The position numbers and the translations under genes are program-made. From Syntrophus aciditrophicus (GTDB lineage: Bacteria > Desulfobacterota > Syntrophia > Syntrophales > UBA5619): a DNA stretch of 32,852 nt. The DNA is taken from assembly GCA_020722315.1 (NCBI GenBank), contig DYLD01000010.1:1-32852 (forward strand). Direction: 5' to 3'. Shown one piece after another: positions 16,172 to 25,185 of this stretch; the stretch's first letter is position 1; each line of letters begins with the position of its first letter. The notes under the pieces were generated by a model that saw only the letters and a program-made list of their open reading frames with translations, had not been told where the DNA came from and ran no database searches.

Positions 16172-16777
16172 ATGGAGCAAGGGTTATTAACACCTGAGGA
16201 TGAGGAATCCCTGAGGCAGATTGCCTCGAAGATTGAATCCTATGAAAAGGACAGGAAGAATCTTATTCCAATTCTCCAGATGATGCAGGAAACGGCCGGC
16301 TATCTTCCCAAGGAAGCGATAAAGATGGCTGCCGGGTATCTCGGTGTTGCCGAGTGCGAGGTTTATGGCGTGGCGACCTTTTACAATCAGTTCCGTTTTC
16401 ACCCGCCCGGGAAGCATCATATTAAGGTATGTATGGGGACTGCCTGCGCGGTGAAGGGCGGCGGGATTATTCTCGAAAATTTTGAAAGGAAGCTGAATAT
16501 CCATGCCGGTGAAACCACCCCCGATAGAGAGTTCAGTCTTGAGAGGGTGGCCTGTGTTGGATGCTGTGCGCTCGCGCCTGTTGCTGTTTTCGGCGAGACC
16601 AATCGGGGGCATCTGGATCAGGAGACTGTTCACGGGCATATGACGCCCAGCGCCGTGGAAGGACTTCTTGACGGAATTGCAATCGAAAAACAGATGAAAG
16701 AGCGGGTTCTTAAGCGGATGGAAATGGAGAAACAAATTGAAGAAAGGGTAGGCAACGTTGATGAATCGGATGGGTAA
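16172..16777 (+). CDS. NuoE/HydC-like [2Fe-2S] subunit of an NADH-oxidising module
   Basis: Small thioredoxin-like [2Fe-2S] electron-transfer subunit of the NuoE (24 kDa) family, found in complex I, bifurcating hydrogenases and NAD-linked formate dehydrogenases. The 201-residue product has a helical N-terminus to about residue 80, then the cluster pattern Cys87, Cys92, Cys128 and Cys132 (CMGTAC and CVGCC). A charged Lys/Glu/Met-rich tail extends past residue 168, beyond the usual domain. The ATG has GGAGAGGAG upstream. Its end overlaps the NuoF-like start by 17 bases, so the two are co-translated. It probably passes electrons between the flavin subunit and a partner. Confidence 0.9.
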   Translation: MEQGLLTPEDEESLRQIASKIESYEKDRKNLIPILQMMQETAGYLPKEAIKMAAGYLGVAECEVYGVATFYNQFRFHPPGKHHIKVCMGTACAVKGGGIILENFERKLNIHAGETTPDREFSLERVACVGCCALAPVAVFGETNRGHLDQETVHGHMTPSAVEGLLDGIAIEKQMKERVLKRMEMEKQIEERVGNVDESDG

Positions 16778-18731
16778 TAAAGACCCCGATCAGGTCTTCG
16801 ATGTCATTTATAAAGAGGCTGAGAGGCGCAACAACGAATTCCTTGCCGACCCGGCTCCCAAAATACACCTCGGTATGGCGACCTGTTGCGTTGCTTCAGG
16901 GGCCCTGGAAACCAAAAAGGGATTTGAGGAGGCATTTGCAGAATACCATGTCGAGGCGCGCATTCATACAGTGGGATGCATGGGGCATTGTTACGCGGGG
17001 CCTTTTGTCATTATAGACCATCCGGCTTCAGGATTCCCGCCGATTATGTATAATCAGGTGGATGCGGGCAAGGCAAGGATGCTTGTAAAATCCTTTTTGG
17101 TGGATGGGGATCCGCAGCTTGAGTATGTCTACGGGGCGATGCAGGAAAACGATATGCTCCCGTCGGTCATGGAGTTTTCCCGATTCAACAAAGAAAAACG
17201 TGTGATCCTGGAAAAATGCGGGGTTATTGATCCGGAAGACATCTATGACTACATTGCGCACGGCGGATATTCAAGTCTTGTCAAGGCGTTGAAACTCCAG
17301 CCTGAGGCAGTCATCCAAGAGATTCAGAAATCGGGCCTGCGGGGAAGAGGGGGGGCCGGATTTCCTACAGGGAGAAAATGGGAGTTTGCCAGGCAAGCCC
17401 CGGGTCAGGAAAAGGTTGTCATCTGTAATGCGGATGAGGGTGATCCCGGCGCCTATATGGACAGGTTGATTCTGGAGAGCAATCCCCATCAGGTCATCGA
17501 AGGTCTGGCGATTGCGGCGCATGCCGTCGGCGCGAGGAAGGCGGTCATTTATGTGCGTGCGGAATATCCGCTTGCCGTTAAAACCGTGACAAAGGCGATC
17601 CATCAGGCAACCCGGCTTGGGCTTTTGGGCCGGCACATTCTGGGGACCGGCTTTGATCTGGAAATTGATGTATTTAGGGGATCCGGCGCGTTTGTCTGCG
17701 GCGAGGAGACAGCCCTGATCCAGTCCATTGAAGGGTACAGGGGCATGCCCCAGCACCGTCCGCCCTATCCGGCCATAAAGGGCCTGTTCGGCTATCCGAC
17801 GGTCATTAACAATGTAAAGACACTGGCATCCGTAACCCCCATCATCGATCACGGGGCCGACTGGTACAGGCAGATCGGCACCGAAAATACTCCGGGCACG
17901 GCGATCTTTTCCGTCGTCGGCAATGTAGTTCACGCGGGACTCGTAGAGATACCGATGGGGGTGACTTTAAGGAGCCTCATCTTCGATATCTGCGGCGGAA
18001 TTCCAAACAACAAAAAATTTAAGGCCGTTCAGATAGGCGGGCCGTCCGGCGGCTGTCTGAGTGAAGAGTTTCTGGATACGCCGATCGATTTCGATTCGTT
18101 GACGGCAACCGGGGCCATGATGGGATCTGGCGGGATGGTGGTTATGGATGAGAATTCCTGCATGGTGGAGGTTTCCCGTTATTTTCTTGATTTTACCCAG
18201 AAGGAGTCCTGCGGGAAGTGTACGTTCTGCAGGGTTGGAACCCACCATCTCTTGAAAATTCTGGAAAGGATAACCAAAGGAGAAGGCCGGGACGGCGATA
18301 TTGAACTATTAGAGACGCTGGCAAGGGATATCAAAGCCGGTTCCCTCTGCGGACTGGGGAAGACAGCCCCAAACCCCGTTCTGACCTCGATCCGATATTT
18401 CCGCAAGGAATATGAGGCCCATATCTATGAAAAGAGATGTCCGGCCCTGATGTGTCGCTCGATGATCGGGTATTATATTGATCTGGAGAAATGCGCGCGG
18501 GGCTGTGATGCCTGTGTCGCTGTCTGCCCGGTGGACGCGATATTTACGACCAGAAATCGAAAGAAGGGAATCGATCAGCAGCTCTGTGTAAAATGCGGCG
18601 AGTGCATGGCTGCATGTCCGCCGCAGTATGACGCGGTTCGGAGAGTATCTCCTCCGAGTCTTGTTCCCTATGTGGAGAAACCGCCGCAGGAAGAAAAGGA
18701 GAAGGCAGATGGCGAAATTTCTGGTGGATAA
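16761..18731 (+). CDS. NuoF/HydB-like NADH-binding flavoprotein
   Basis: FMN- and NADH-binding iron-sulfur subunit, 656 residues. Domains in order: an N-terminal thioredoxin-like [2Fe-2S] domain (cysteines near 42, 73 and 77); the NuoF core with the FMN/NADH motif LRGRGGAGFPTGRKW (193-207) and NADEGDPGAYMDR (223-235); the SLBB domain; the [4Fe-4S] motif SCGKCTFCRVGT near 481 with its fourth cysteine in SLCGLG; and a C-terminal two-cluster ferredoxin (CARGCDACVAVCP near 577 and CVKCGECMAACP near 611). Extra N- and C-terminal domains like these are typical of HydB/HndC and bifurcating formate dehydrogenase subunits rather than complex I NuoF. The ATG at 16761 is chosen for its AGG at good spacing; a TTG lies one codon earlier. 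Confidence 0.93.
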   Translation: MNRMGNKDPDQVFDVIYKEAERRNNEFLADPAPKIHLGMATCCVASGALETKKGFEEAFAEYHVEARIHTVGCMGHCYAGPFVIIDHPASGFPPIMYNQVDAGKARMLVKSFLVDGDPQLEYVYGAMQENDMLPSVMEFSRFNKEKRVILEKCGVIDPEDIYDYIAHGGYSSLVKALKLQPEAVIQEIQKSGLRGRGGAGFPTGRKWEFARQAPGQEKVVICNADEGDPGAYMDRLILESNPHQVIEGLAIAAHAVGARKAVIYVRAEYPLAVKTVTKAIHQATRLGLLGRHILGTGFDLEIDVFRGSGAFVCGEETALIQSIEGYRGMPQHRPPYPAIKGLFGYPTVINNVKTLASVTPIIDHGADWYRQIGTENTPGTAIFSVVGNVVHAGLVEIPMGVTLRSLIFDICGGIPNNKKFKAVQIGGPSGGCLSEEFLDTPIDFDSLTATGAMMGSGGMVVMDENSCMVEVSRYFLDFTQKESCGKCTFCRVGTHHLLKILERITKGEGRDGDIELLETLARDIKAGSLCGLGKTAPNPVLTSIRYFRKEYEAHIYEKRCPALMCRSMIGYYIDLEKCARGCDACVAVCPVDAIFTTRNRKKGIDQQLCVKCGECMAACPPQYDAVRRVSPPSLVPYVEKPPQEEKEKADGEISGG

Positions 18732-19407
18732 CCGGGAAATTGAAGCAGACGAAGGGACTATTCTGCTGCAGGCCTGTCTGGATCACGGCATCTATATCCC
18801 GAATCTGTGCTTTGTAAAAGGCATGGATCACCCGTCTGCATCATGCCGGATGTGTTTTGTCGAGGTCGAGGGCGAACGGCAGCCGGTGCCTTCGTGTACA
18901 GTGAAGGTTAAGGACGGTATCGTCGTGAAAACCGATACCCCTCAGGTCAGGCAGTTGCAACGAACGGCCTTTCAACTTTTGATGTCCGTTCATGATGTGG
19001 ATTGTGCGAATTGTCCGTCCAATAAAAAATGTGAGCTGCAGCGAATTGCAAAATTTTTAAAGGCGCCTTTAAAGCCCAGAGCTTTGGAAATATACCTGAA
19101 AGAACCCCGGATAGACGAAAGCCATCCCTTTTTGGATTACTATCCGAATCGCTGTGTCCTCTGCGGTCGCTGCGTTTACACGTGCGGCCAAAGAAACGCC
19201 CAGTCTTTTCTGGCCTTTTCAAAAAGGGGATTTAATACGGTTATCAGCTTCTACGGCGCGGCGGACCTTTCCACACTCGATTGTCCGAACTGTCATGCCT
19301 GTGTGGATGTCTGTCCTGTCGGCGCCCTTGTCTTAAAGGAGCCTGCAAAAAGAACTGTTCCTGCTTCCTCTGATTTGGGCCTGACCCCGAAACCGCTCGA
19401 GGTTTGA
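18709..19407 (+). CDS. NuoG/HoxU-like iron-sulfur subunit
   Basis: Electron-transfer subunit equivalent to the N-terminal quarter of NuoG, or to HoxU, 232 residues. Four cluster sites are visible: a plant-ferredoxin-type [2Fe-2S] (Cys34, Cys46, Cys49, Cys63); the His-Cys3 [4Fe-4S] (His95, Cys99, Cys102, Cys108); and two ferredoxin clusters (Cys149, 152, 155, 159 and Cys192, 195, 198, 202). It ends before any molybdopterin or H-cluster domain, so it only wires electrons. The ATG at 18709 lies inside the end of the preceding gene and has GGAG upstream; longer upstream readings would be basic junk. With its two neighbours it forms a NADH:acceptor module whose catalytic partner is not in the window. 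Confidence 0.92.
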   Translation: MAKFLVDNREIEADEGTILLQACLDHGIYIPNLCFVKGMDHPSASCRMCFVEVEGERQPVPSCTVKVKDGIVVKTDTPQVRQLQRTAFQLLMSVHDVDCANCPSNKKCELQRIAKFLKAPLKPRALEIYLKEPRIDESHPFLDYYPNRCVLCGRCVYTCGQRNAQSFLAFSKRGFNTVISFYGAADLSTLDCPNCHACVDVCPVGALVLKEPAKRTVPASSDLGLTPKPLEV

Positions 19408-19437
19408 AACCATGCCAGGCATGAAGCCTCTTTTAGG

Positions 19438-19475
19438 TCGCGCTTCAGGTGGCATTTTTCAGCAGTTTTGCAAAG
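19438..19475. repeat. Decayed MITE end remnants
   Basis: GCGCTTCAGGTGGCATTTTTC resembles the left-arm end of the MITE family (GCGCTTCAGGCAGCATTTTTC in copies B and D), and GTTTTGCAAAG just after it resembles the other terminal repeat. The middle is gone. It lies in the gap between the NADH module and the small gene at 19690. Confidence 0.45.
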
Positions 19476-19559
19476 CCCTAATTTTTCGTCGGTCAAAAAA
19501 CACTCTTTTTTTCATGGTTTTGTACCGTTATGAACAGGGATCGATATTAGGATTAAAAC

Positions 19560-19585
19560 AGACAAAAAAATGCTTGTCTTTTTAA
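19560..19585 (+). terminator. Possible terminator after the NADH module
   Basis: AGACAA (19560-19565) pairs with TTGTCT (19574-19579) around a short A-rich loop and is followed by a T run. The stem is only six base pairs. If active, it separates the NADH-module transcript from the acs operon. Confidence 0.4.
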
Positions 19586-19689
19586 AAAAAAGAAGATATG
19601 GCTTGCAAAAGTCTCTCTCCCACATGTTGGTGTAGTGGGTTGAAATAGTTAAGTTCTTTATGGAAATTCTTTAGAAAGGAGGATCGCTG

Positions 19690-19851
19690 ATGTCTGAGAA
19701 GTTGGAAGACAAGGTTTCTTTCGACGGCAAAAAAGTCAAGGTATTGGGGCCGGATTATGAGCCGGGCAAACCGGACAAAAAATTTGATTGGCGGGCTGAA
19801 TTGAGAAACAGGCAAGAGATGCTGGCCTATCTTAAGGTGGGGGTGCGGTGA
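19690..19851 (+). CDS. Small protein of 53 residues upstream of acsD
   Basis: An open frame of 53 codons with an ATG at 19690 and a strong ribosome site (AAAGGAGG about 7 bases upstream), ending TGA at 19849-19851. The product begins MSEKLEDKVSFDGKKVKVLG and ends MLAYLKVGVR. It is highly charged (rich in Lys, Glu and Asp), has no cysteine, signal peptide or membrane segment, and contains a PDYEPGKPDKKFDW stretch in the middle. I do not recognise it. It is 83 bases before acsD on the same strand, so it is probably the first gene of the acs operon. It could be a small regulator or assembly factor, or a leader peptide. Confidence 0.65.
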   Translation: MSEKLEDKVSFDGKKVKVLGPDYEPGKPDKKFDWRAELRNRQEMLAYLKVGVR

Positions 19852-19934
19852 TATCTTTTAAATCATTTGTTCGGCATTATTTCTGGTCGCCCGTCTTTTG
19901 ACCCGTCGCGACTATGTGAAGGAGGAAAATCAAT

Positions 19935-20873
19935 ATGGCGTTTGAAATACCGAAGATAGCATATACCGGAAAAGTAAGGAAAATTGTTTTAGGTAAGGGG
20001 CCTAAGGCGGTTACGGTCGGAGGAGAGGAATCTTATCCTTTTCACCTCTTTGAAGGGGCGATGCCCCATGTTCCCCGTATTGCGATTGAGGTTTACGACA
20101 GTGAGCCAGAAGAGTGGGCGGATGCAGCGATTGAGCCTTACAAGGATGTTCTAAAGGATCCTGTCGCGTGGGCCAAAAAGGCCGTTGATGTGTACAAGGC
20201 CGATATGATCTGTCTGCAGTTGGCGAGTACCGATCCCAACGCCCAGAACAGCCCGCCGGAGCAGGCTGCCCAAACCGCCAAAAAGGTTGCGTCCGCGGTT
20301 GATGTTCCCGTTATTGTTTATGGAAGCGCCAATCAGGAAAAGGATGCGGAGGTAATGAGAAAAGTGGCCGAGGTGTGTGACGGAATGAGCCTTATACTCG
20401 GCCCGGTACAGGACCAGAATTTCAAGCAGATAGGCGCCGCTGCAATCGGATATGGGCATACCGTCTCCGCTAATACCCCGATAGATATCAATCTTGCCAA
20501 ACAGCTGAATGTTCTTTTGGGCAATCTGGGCGTTCAGGACGAAAAACTCATTATCGATCCGACGACCGGCGGGCTCGGTTATGGAATCGAATACTGCTAT
20601 TCCGTCAGCGAGCGGATACGCATTGCTGCGGTATCACAGCAGGATGAGAGGCTGCAGTTTCCGATTATAAACAACCTCGCGAAGGAAGTCTGGAAGACGA
20701 AAGAAGCGAAAACGGGCGATACCGATCTGATGGGCAAGGGAGCGAAAAGAGGCATAATCATGGAAGCCATCACGGCGTTTCTGCTTGCCCTGGCCGGGGC
20801 CGATGTGTTGATCATGCGGCATCCTGAAGCGATCGGGATTGTCAGGGAGATGATAAGCGATTTAACAACGTAA
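19935..20873 (+). CDS. acsD: Corrinoid iron-sulfur protein small subunit AcsD
   Basis: Small (delta, CdhD-type) subunit of the corrinoid/iron-sulfur protein that carries the methyl group between methyl-THF and acetyl-CoA synthase. The 312-residue TIM-barrel protein matches the family in length and has characteristic segments such as DPTTGGLGYGIEYCYS near residue 210 and LALAGADVLIMRHPEA near 285. No iron-sulfur motif is present, as expected because the cluster sits in the large subunit. AAGGAGG precedes the ATG. It leads the acsD-acsA-acsB-acsC-acsE series, well separated from the large subunit gene acsC. Confidence 0.94.
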   Translation: MAFEIPKIAYTGKVRKIVLGKGPKAVTVGGEESYPFHLFEGAMPHVPRIAIEVYDSEPEEWADAAIEPYKDVLKDPVAWAKKAVDVYKADMICLQLASTDPNAQNSPPEQAAQTAKKVASAVDVPVIVYGSANQEKDAEVMRKVAEVCDGMSLILGPVQDQNFKQIGAAAIGYGHTVSANTPIDINLAKQLNVLLGNLGVQDEKLIIDPTTGGLGYGIEYCYSVSERIRIAAVSQQDERLQFPIINNLAKEVWKTKEAKTGDTDLMGKGAKRGIIMEAITAFLLALAGADVLIMRHPEAIGIVREMISDLTT

Positions 20874-20917
20874 AAGGGCTATCTTGAAAGATAGTGTGAA
20901 TCCAGGGAGGAGAAACG

Positions 20918-22873
20918 ATGGCAGATGTATTTGAGAAGAGTATTGAACCGGCATCGTTGCAGATGATCAAGAAGGCTGCCGATGACAAAGTTCAGGTGGT
21001 GTTTGACCGGGCGGCGAGCCTGAAGCCGTGTCCTATAGGGGCGGATGGCGACTGCTGCAAGAACTGCGCGATGGGGCCGTGCCGCGTACCGGCCCCGAAA
21101 GACAAGACCAAACCAAGGCCGACGGGTATATGCGGTGCGACGGCGGCGACGATTTCCGCGCGTAATTTTGCCCGGATGGTTGCCGCTGGGGCGGCCGCCC
21201 ATTCCGACCATGGTCGGGGCGAGGCGGAGATGTTTCTGATGGCCGCCAGGGGAGAGGTATCCGAATTCAAGGTCAAGGACGAGCAGAAGCTCTACCAGGT
21301 GGCGATGGATCTGGGTGTTGAGATAGGGGATAGACCGCTTCAGGAGATTGCGATTGAAGTCGGCGAAAAGGCGATTGCGGAATTCGGCCGTCAGCATGGC
21401 GAGGGTGCCTTTGCCCAGCGGGCGCCGGAGAAAAGGAAGGAATTATGGAGAAAAGTCGGCGTTTTTCCGAGGGGGGTCGACCGCGAGATTGTCGAGACCA
21501 TGCACCGCACCCATATAGGTGTTGATCAGGACTACCGCCATATCTTGATGCAGGCGGCCCGTGCCGCGCTGGGTGACGGCTGGGGTGGCTCGATGATTGC
21601 GACGGAGCTTCAGGATATCCTTCTGGGAGATCCGGTGCCGCTGGCGGGCGAGATCAATCTCGGGGTTTTGAAGAAAGATTATGTCAACATTATCGTTCAC
21701 GGTCATGAGCCTCTTCTTCCCGAGGTTTTGGTTGTTCAGGCTCAGGATCCGGAGTTTCAGAAAGCGGCTGAGGCCGTAGGCGCCAAGGGGATCAATCTGG
21801 CCGGAATCTGCTGCACCGCCAACGAGATCCTGATGCGTCATGGGATCCCGATTGCCGGGAATTTCCTGCAGCAGGAACTGGCGCTTGTTACCGGCGCCGT
21901 TGAGCTTATGACGGTCGACGTCCAGTGCATCATGCAGGCCTTGGCCCCTGTTGCGAAGAACTACCACACCCTCCTTGTTACAACCTCGCCGAAGGCGAAG
22001 ATTGACGGCGCCCTGCATTTGGAGTTTGACGATCATAACGCCACCAAGATCGCAAGAGAAATGATCAAGATGGCCATCGACAATTTCAAGAACAGAAAGC
22101 CCGAGCATGTGGAGATACCGACTCACAAGTGCGATCAGGTTGTCGGCTTCACGTATGAGACAATCAACTATCTGTTAGGCGGCATGTTCCGCGCCTCGTA
22201 CCATCCGCTGAATGACAACATCATCAACGGGCGGATCCGCGGCGTTGCGGGAGTCGTCGGCTGCAGCAATGCCCGCGTCACCCATAACAAGCCCAACCTG
22301 GAGCTGATCAAGGAGCTGATCAAGAATGATGTGCTTGTTCTGGTCACCGGTTGCGCGGCCCATGTCGCGGGGGAGGCCGGCCTCTTGAGACCTGAAGCGG
22401 CGAAGGAGTTTGCCGGCGAGGGATTGGCTTCCGTCTGCGAGGCGGTCGGGATTCCTCCGGTTCTTCATATGGGCTCCTGCGTCGACAACAGCAGAATCTT
22501 GATGGCTGCGACTGCGATCGTCAAGGCCGGCGGGCTGGGCAATGATATCAGCGACCTTCCCGCGGCCGGCGCCTCGCTCGAGTGGATGAGCGAGAAGGCC
22601 GTTTCGATCGGCGAATATTTTGTCGCCTCCGGCGTTTCCACGGTGTTTGGAGTAACCTGGCCGACACTCGGTTCGGAGGAGACGACGAAATTCCTGTTTG
22701 AGGAGTATGAGGATATCCTGAAGGCAAAGTGGTATTTCGAGCCCGACCCGATCAAGGCCGCCAAGTGGATGATCGACCATATCGACAAGAAGAGGAAGGA
22801 GCTCGGCATCGATAAGGCGCGCGAGAGAGTCCTCTTCGATATGGCCAAGCGCCGTGAACTCGAAGTGGCTTGA
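20918..22873 (+). CDS. acsA: Carbon monoxide dehydrogenase catalytic subunit (CODH/ACS)
   Basis: Interconverts CO2 and CO at a nickel-iron-sulfur C-cluster and, in the CODH/ACS complex, feeds CO to AcsB. The 651-residue protein has the B/D-cluster cysteines near the N-terminus (Cys38, 46, 47, 50, 55 and 72 in CPIGADGDCCKNCAMGPC and GICG). It also has all the C-cluster regions: the histidine in VHGHEP, then cysteines in GICCTANE, VDVQCIMQ, VVGCSN, VTGCAAHVAG and MGSCVDNSR. A complete set implies an active enzyme. GGGAGGAG precedes the ATG. Also called cooS in other systems; position next to acsB supports the acetyl-CoA role. Confidence 0.96.
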   Translation: MADVFEKSIEPASLQMIKKAADDKVQVVFDRAASLKPCPIGADGDCCKNCAMGPCRVPAPKDKTKPRPTGICGATAATISARNFARMVAAGAAAHSDHGRGEAEMFLMAARGEVSEFKVKDEQKLYQVAMDLGVEIGDRPLQEIAIEVGEKAIAEFGRQHGEGAFAQRAPEKRKELWRKVGVFPRGVDREIVETMHRTHIGVDQDYRHILMQAARAALGDGWGGSMIATELQDILLGDPVPLAGEINLGVLKKDYVNIIVHGHEPLLPEVLVVQAQDPEFQKAAEAVGAKGINLAGICCTANEILMRHGIPIAGNFLQQELALVTGAVELMTVDVQCIMQALAPVAKNYHTLLVTTSPKAKIDGALHLEFDDHNATKIAREMIKMAIDNFKNRKPEHVEIPTHKCDQVVGFTYETINYLLGGMFRASYHPLNDNIINGRIRGVAGVVGCSNARVTHNKPNLELIKELIKNDVLVLVTGCAAHVAGEAGLLRPEAAKEFAGEGLASVCEAVGIPPVLHMGSCVDNSRILMAATAIVKAGGLGNDISDLPAAGASLEWMSEKAVSIGEYFVASGVSTVFGVTWPTLGSEETTKFLFEEYEDILKAKWYFEPDPIKAAKWMIDHIDKKRKELGIDKARERVLFDMAKRRELEVA

Positions 22874-22956
22874 TAGGAAAATGCTTCTATGAAAGGGGCA
22901 AGACTGTTTGTCTTGAGAAAGATTTTGAAAAATCTTAATGGGAAGGAGGATGTAAC

Positions 22957-25170
22957 GTGTCCAAAATCATTGCAGCCGCAGCTATACGAGGGGCTCATAA
23001 AATAATTGAAAGGGCGGAGAAGGAATACGACCAGGCCCTGAAAAAGTGGGGGCCTGAGCAGGAAGTCGGTTTTCCCGATACCGCCTATTACTTGCCGACG
23101 ATTTATGCCATTCTCGGCGTTCCCGTGAAACAATTGGGCGACATGAAACCGGTTCTGGAACGCTGCCGTAGTTTGCTGCCGCCGTTGGTCAAGGAAACCA
23201 ATGCGCTTCCGTATCTTGCGCCGGCACTGGACGCCGGCATGGCGACGTTGTTTGCCGAAGAGATCATCGAGGCTATCCGTTATCTCGAACAACCCAATTT
23301 TTATACCAAACAGGAGGATATTCTTCCCGATAACATTTGGCTCGGAGCGGCCAATGATGTCATCTTCCGGAAGAGGGGAGTTGAATTCGTCGACGGCACC
23401 GCCCCCGGCTTTGCGGCGATTGTAGGGGCTGCGCCCTCGCCGGAGATTGCGGCGAAAATCGCGCTCGAATTGCAGGAAAAGAACCTCTATGTCTTCATGG
23501 CAGCCGAACATGAAGGGAAGCGTTTCTCGGAGCAGCTTGTCGAAGCGGGCGTTGAAATAGGCTGGCCGACGCGTCTGGTGTCGTTCGGCCCTGATATTTC
23601 ATCGGCCGTCTTTGCGATCGGATTTGCGGCCCGCGTCGCGATGTCGTTCGGCGGCATCAAGCCGGGTGACTACCGCAAGAATCTTCTCTATAATAAAGAC
23701 CGTACTTTCGCGTTTGTCATGCCGATGGGTTTTGTCACCGACGAATGGTACGCCAACGCCGCCGGGGCTATCAATTTCGGGTTCCCGACGATCGCCGACA
23801 CGCCGATCCCGGAGATTCTGCCGACGGGCATTTGCACGTACGAGCATGTTGTCTCCAATATCCCCCATGACAAGATCGTCGCGAAGGCGATAGAGGTCAG
23901 GGGTCTCAAGGTCAATGTGGCAGAGGTACCGATTCCTGTTGCATACGGCCCCGCCTTCGAAGGAGAGCGGGTCCGCGGGGATGATATCTTTCTGGAGATG
24001 GGCGGCGGACGCACCCATGCGGTCGAATATGTCACGACCAGGCGTCTTGAGGAGGTCGAGGACGGCAAGGTCGAGATGATCGGCCCCGATTTGGATACCA
24101 TTACAAAAACACCGGGGAGATTGCCTCTGGCAATCCTCGTTGAAGTGGCCGGCAGGAAGATGCAGGACGACTTCGAGCCGATTCTCGAGAGACAGGTCCA
24201 CCATCTGATCAACTACGCGCAGGGCGTCATGCATATCGGTCAGCGCGACATCGCGTGGATCCGCGTCGGCAAGGGCGCCGTTCAGAAAGGTTTTAAACTT
24301 ACCGATCTTGGCAAGATTCTCCACGCAAAATTCCATCAGGATTTCGGCACGATCTTCGACAAGGTTCAGGTCAAGATCATCACCGATGAAAAAATGGTTG
24401 AAGACGTGCTCGTCAAGGCCAGGGAGGCTTACGCAAAGAGGGATGCAAGAATCGAGGGCATGACCGACGAAACCACGGATCCGTTCTATTCCTGCACGCT
24501 CTGTCAGTCATTCGCTCCGAACCATGTCTGCATCGTCAGCCCCGAGAGGACCGGGCTTTGCGGCGCTTACAACTGGATGGACTGCAAAGCCTCCTATGAG
24601 ATTAACCCGACCGGTCCCAACCAGCCCGTGCCGAAGGGAGAGATCCTGGATCCAGTACTTGGGCAGTGGACCGGCACGAACGCCTTTGCCGTAAAATCAT
24701 CGCACGGCAATTACGATCGCGTCAGTATGTACAGCATGATGCATGACCCGATGACGACATGTGGTTGCATGGAGTGCATCGCCGCGGTGCTTCCGTCCTG
24801 CAACGGCTTCATGACCGTCAACCGCGACTATATGGGGATGACCCCCTGCGGCATGAAGTTTTCGACGCTGGCCGGAGCGGTCGGCGGCGGTGTGCAGACG
24901 CCCGGATTTTTGGGCCACAGCAAATACAACCTGATCCAGAGGAAGTTTTTGAAGGCGGATGGTGGTCTGATGCGTATGGTCTGGATGCCGAAGATGCTCA
25001 AGGACGAGTACTACGATCGTCTGAAGATCCGCGGCGAAGAGATGGGGATGCCTGATTTTGTCGACCGGATTGCCGATGAAACCATAGGCACGACGGAAGA
25101 GGAAATCCTTCCGTTCCTGCAGGAAAAGAAACATCCCGCGCTGGAAATGTCGTCGGTTTTGGAGCTGTAA
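22957..25170 (+). CDS. acsB: Acetyl-CoA synthase AcsB (CODH/ACS beta subunit)
   Basis: Assembles acetyl-CoA from CO, a methyl group from the corrinoid protein and CoA at the nickel A-cluster, or cleaves it in the reverse direction. The 737-residue length shows that the N-terminal CODH-docking domain, absent from archaeal forms, is present. The A-cluster residues are all there: Cys513, Cys516, Cys525 and Cys535 for the [4Fe-4S] cluster, and Cys602-Gly-Cys604 for the two nickel sites. Each sits exactly seven residues beyond the Moorella positions. The start is GTG at 22957 with AAGGAGG upstream. A strong hairpin follows the stop before acsC. Confidence 0.96.
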   Translation: MSKIIAAAAIRGAHKIIERAEKEYDQALKKWGPEQEVGFPDTAYYLPTIYAILGVPVKQLGDMKPVLERCRSLLPPLVKETNALPYLAPALDAGMATLFAEEIIEAIRYLEQPNFYTKQEDILPDNIWLGAANDVIFRKRGVEFVDGTAPGFAAIVGAAPSPEIAAKIALELQEKNLYVFMAAEHEGKRFSEQLVEAGVEIGWPTRLVSFGPDISSAVFAIGFAARVAMSFGGIKPGDYRKNLLYNKDRTFAFVMPMGFVTDEWYANAAGAINFGFPTIADTPIPEILPTGICTYEHVVSNIPHDKIVAKAIEVRGLKVNVAEVPIPVAYGPAFEGERVRGDDIFLEMGGGRTHAVEYVTTRRLEEVEDGKVEMIGPDLDTITKTPGRLPLAILVEVAGRKMQDDFEPILERQVHHLINYAQGVMHIGQRDIAWIRVGKGAVQKGFKLTDLGKILHAKFHQDFGTIFDKVQVKIITDEKMVEDVLVKAREAYAKRDARIEGMTDETTDPFYSCTLCQSFAPNHVCIVSPERTGLCGAYNWMDCKASYEINPTGPNQPVPKGEILDPVLGQWTGTNAFAVKSSHGNYDRVSMYSMMHDPMTTCGCMECIAAVLPSCNGFMTVNRDYMGMTPCGMKFSTLAGAVGGGVQTPGFLGHSKYNLIQRKFLKADGGLMRMVWMPKMLKDEYYDRLKIRGEEMGMPDFVDRIADETIGTTEEEILPFLQEKKHPALEMSSVLEL

Positions 25171-25185
25171 TAATGAACGGCCAAA

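Noticed and set aside
22465-23511. Minus-strand frame of 348 codons across the acsA-acsB junction
   Set aside because: It overlaps two strongly supported genes and translates to nothing recognisable.
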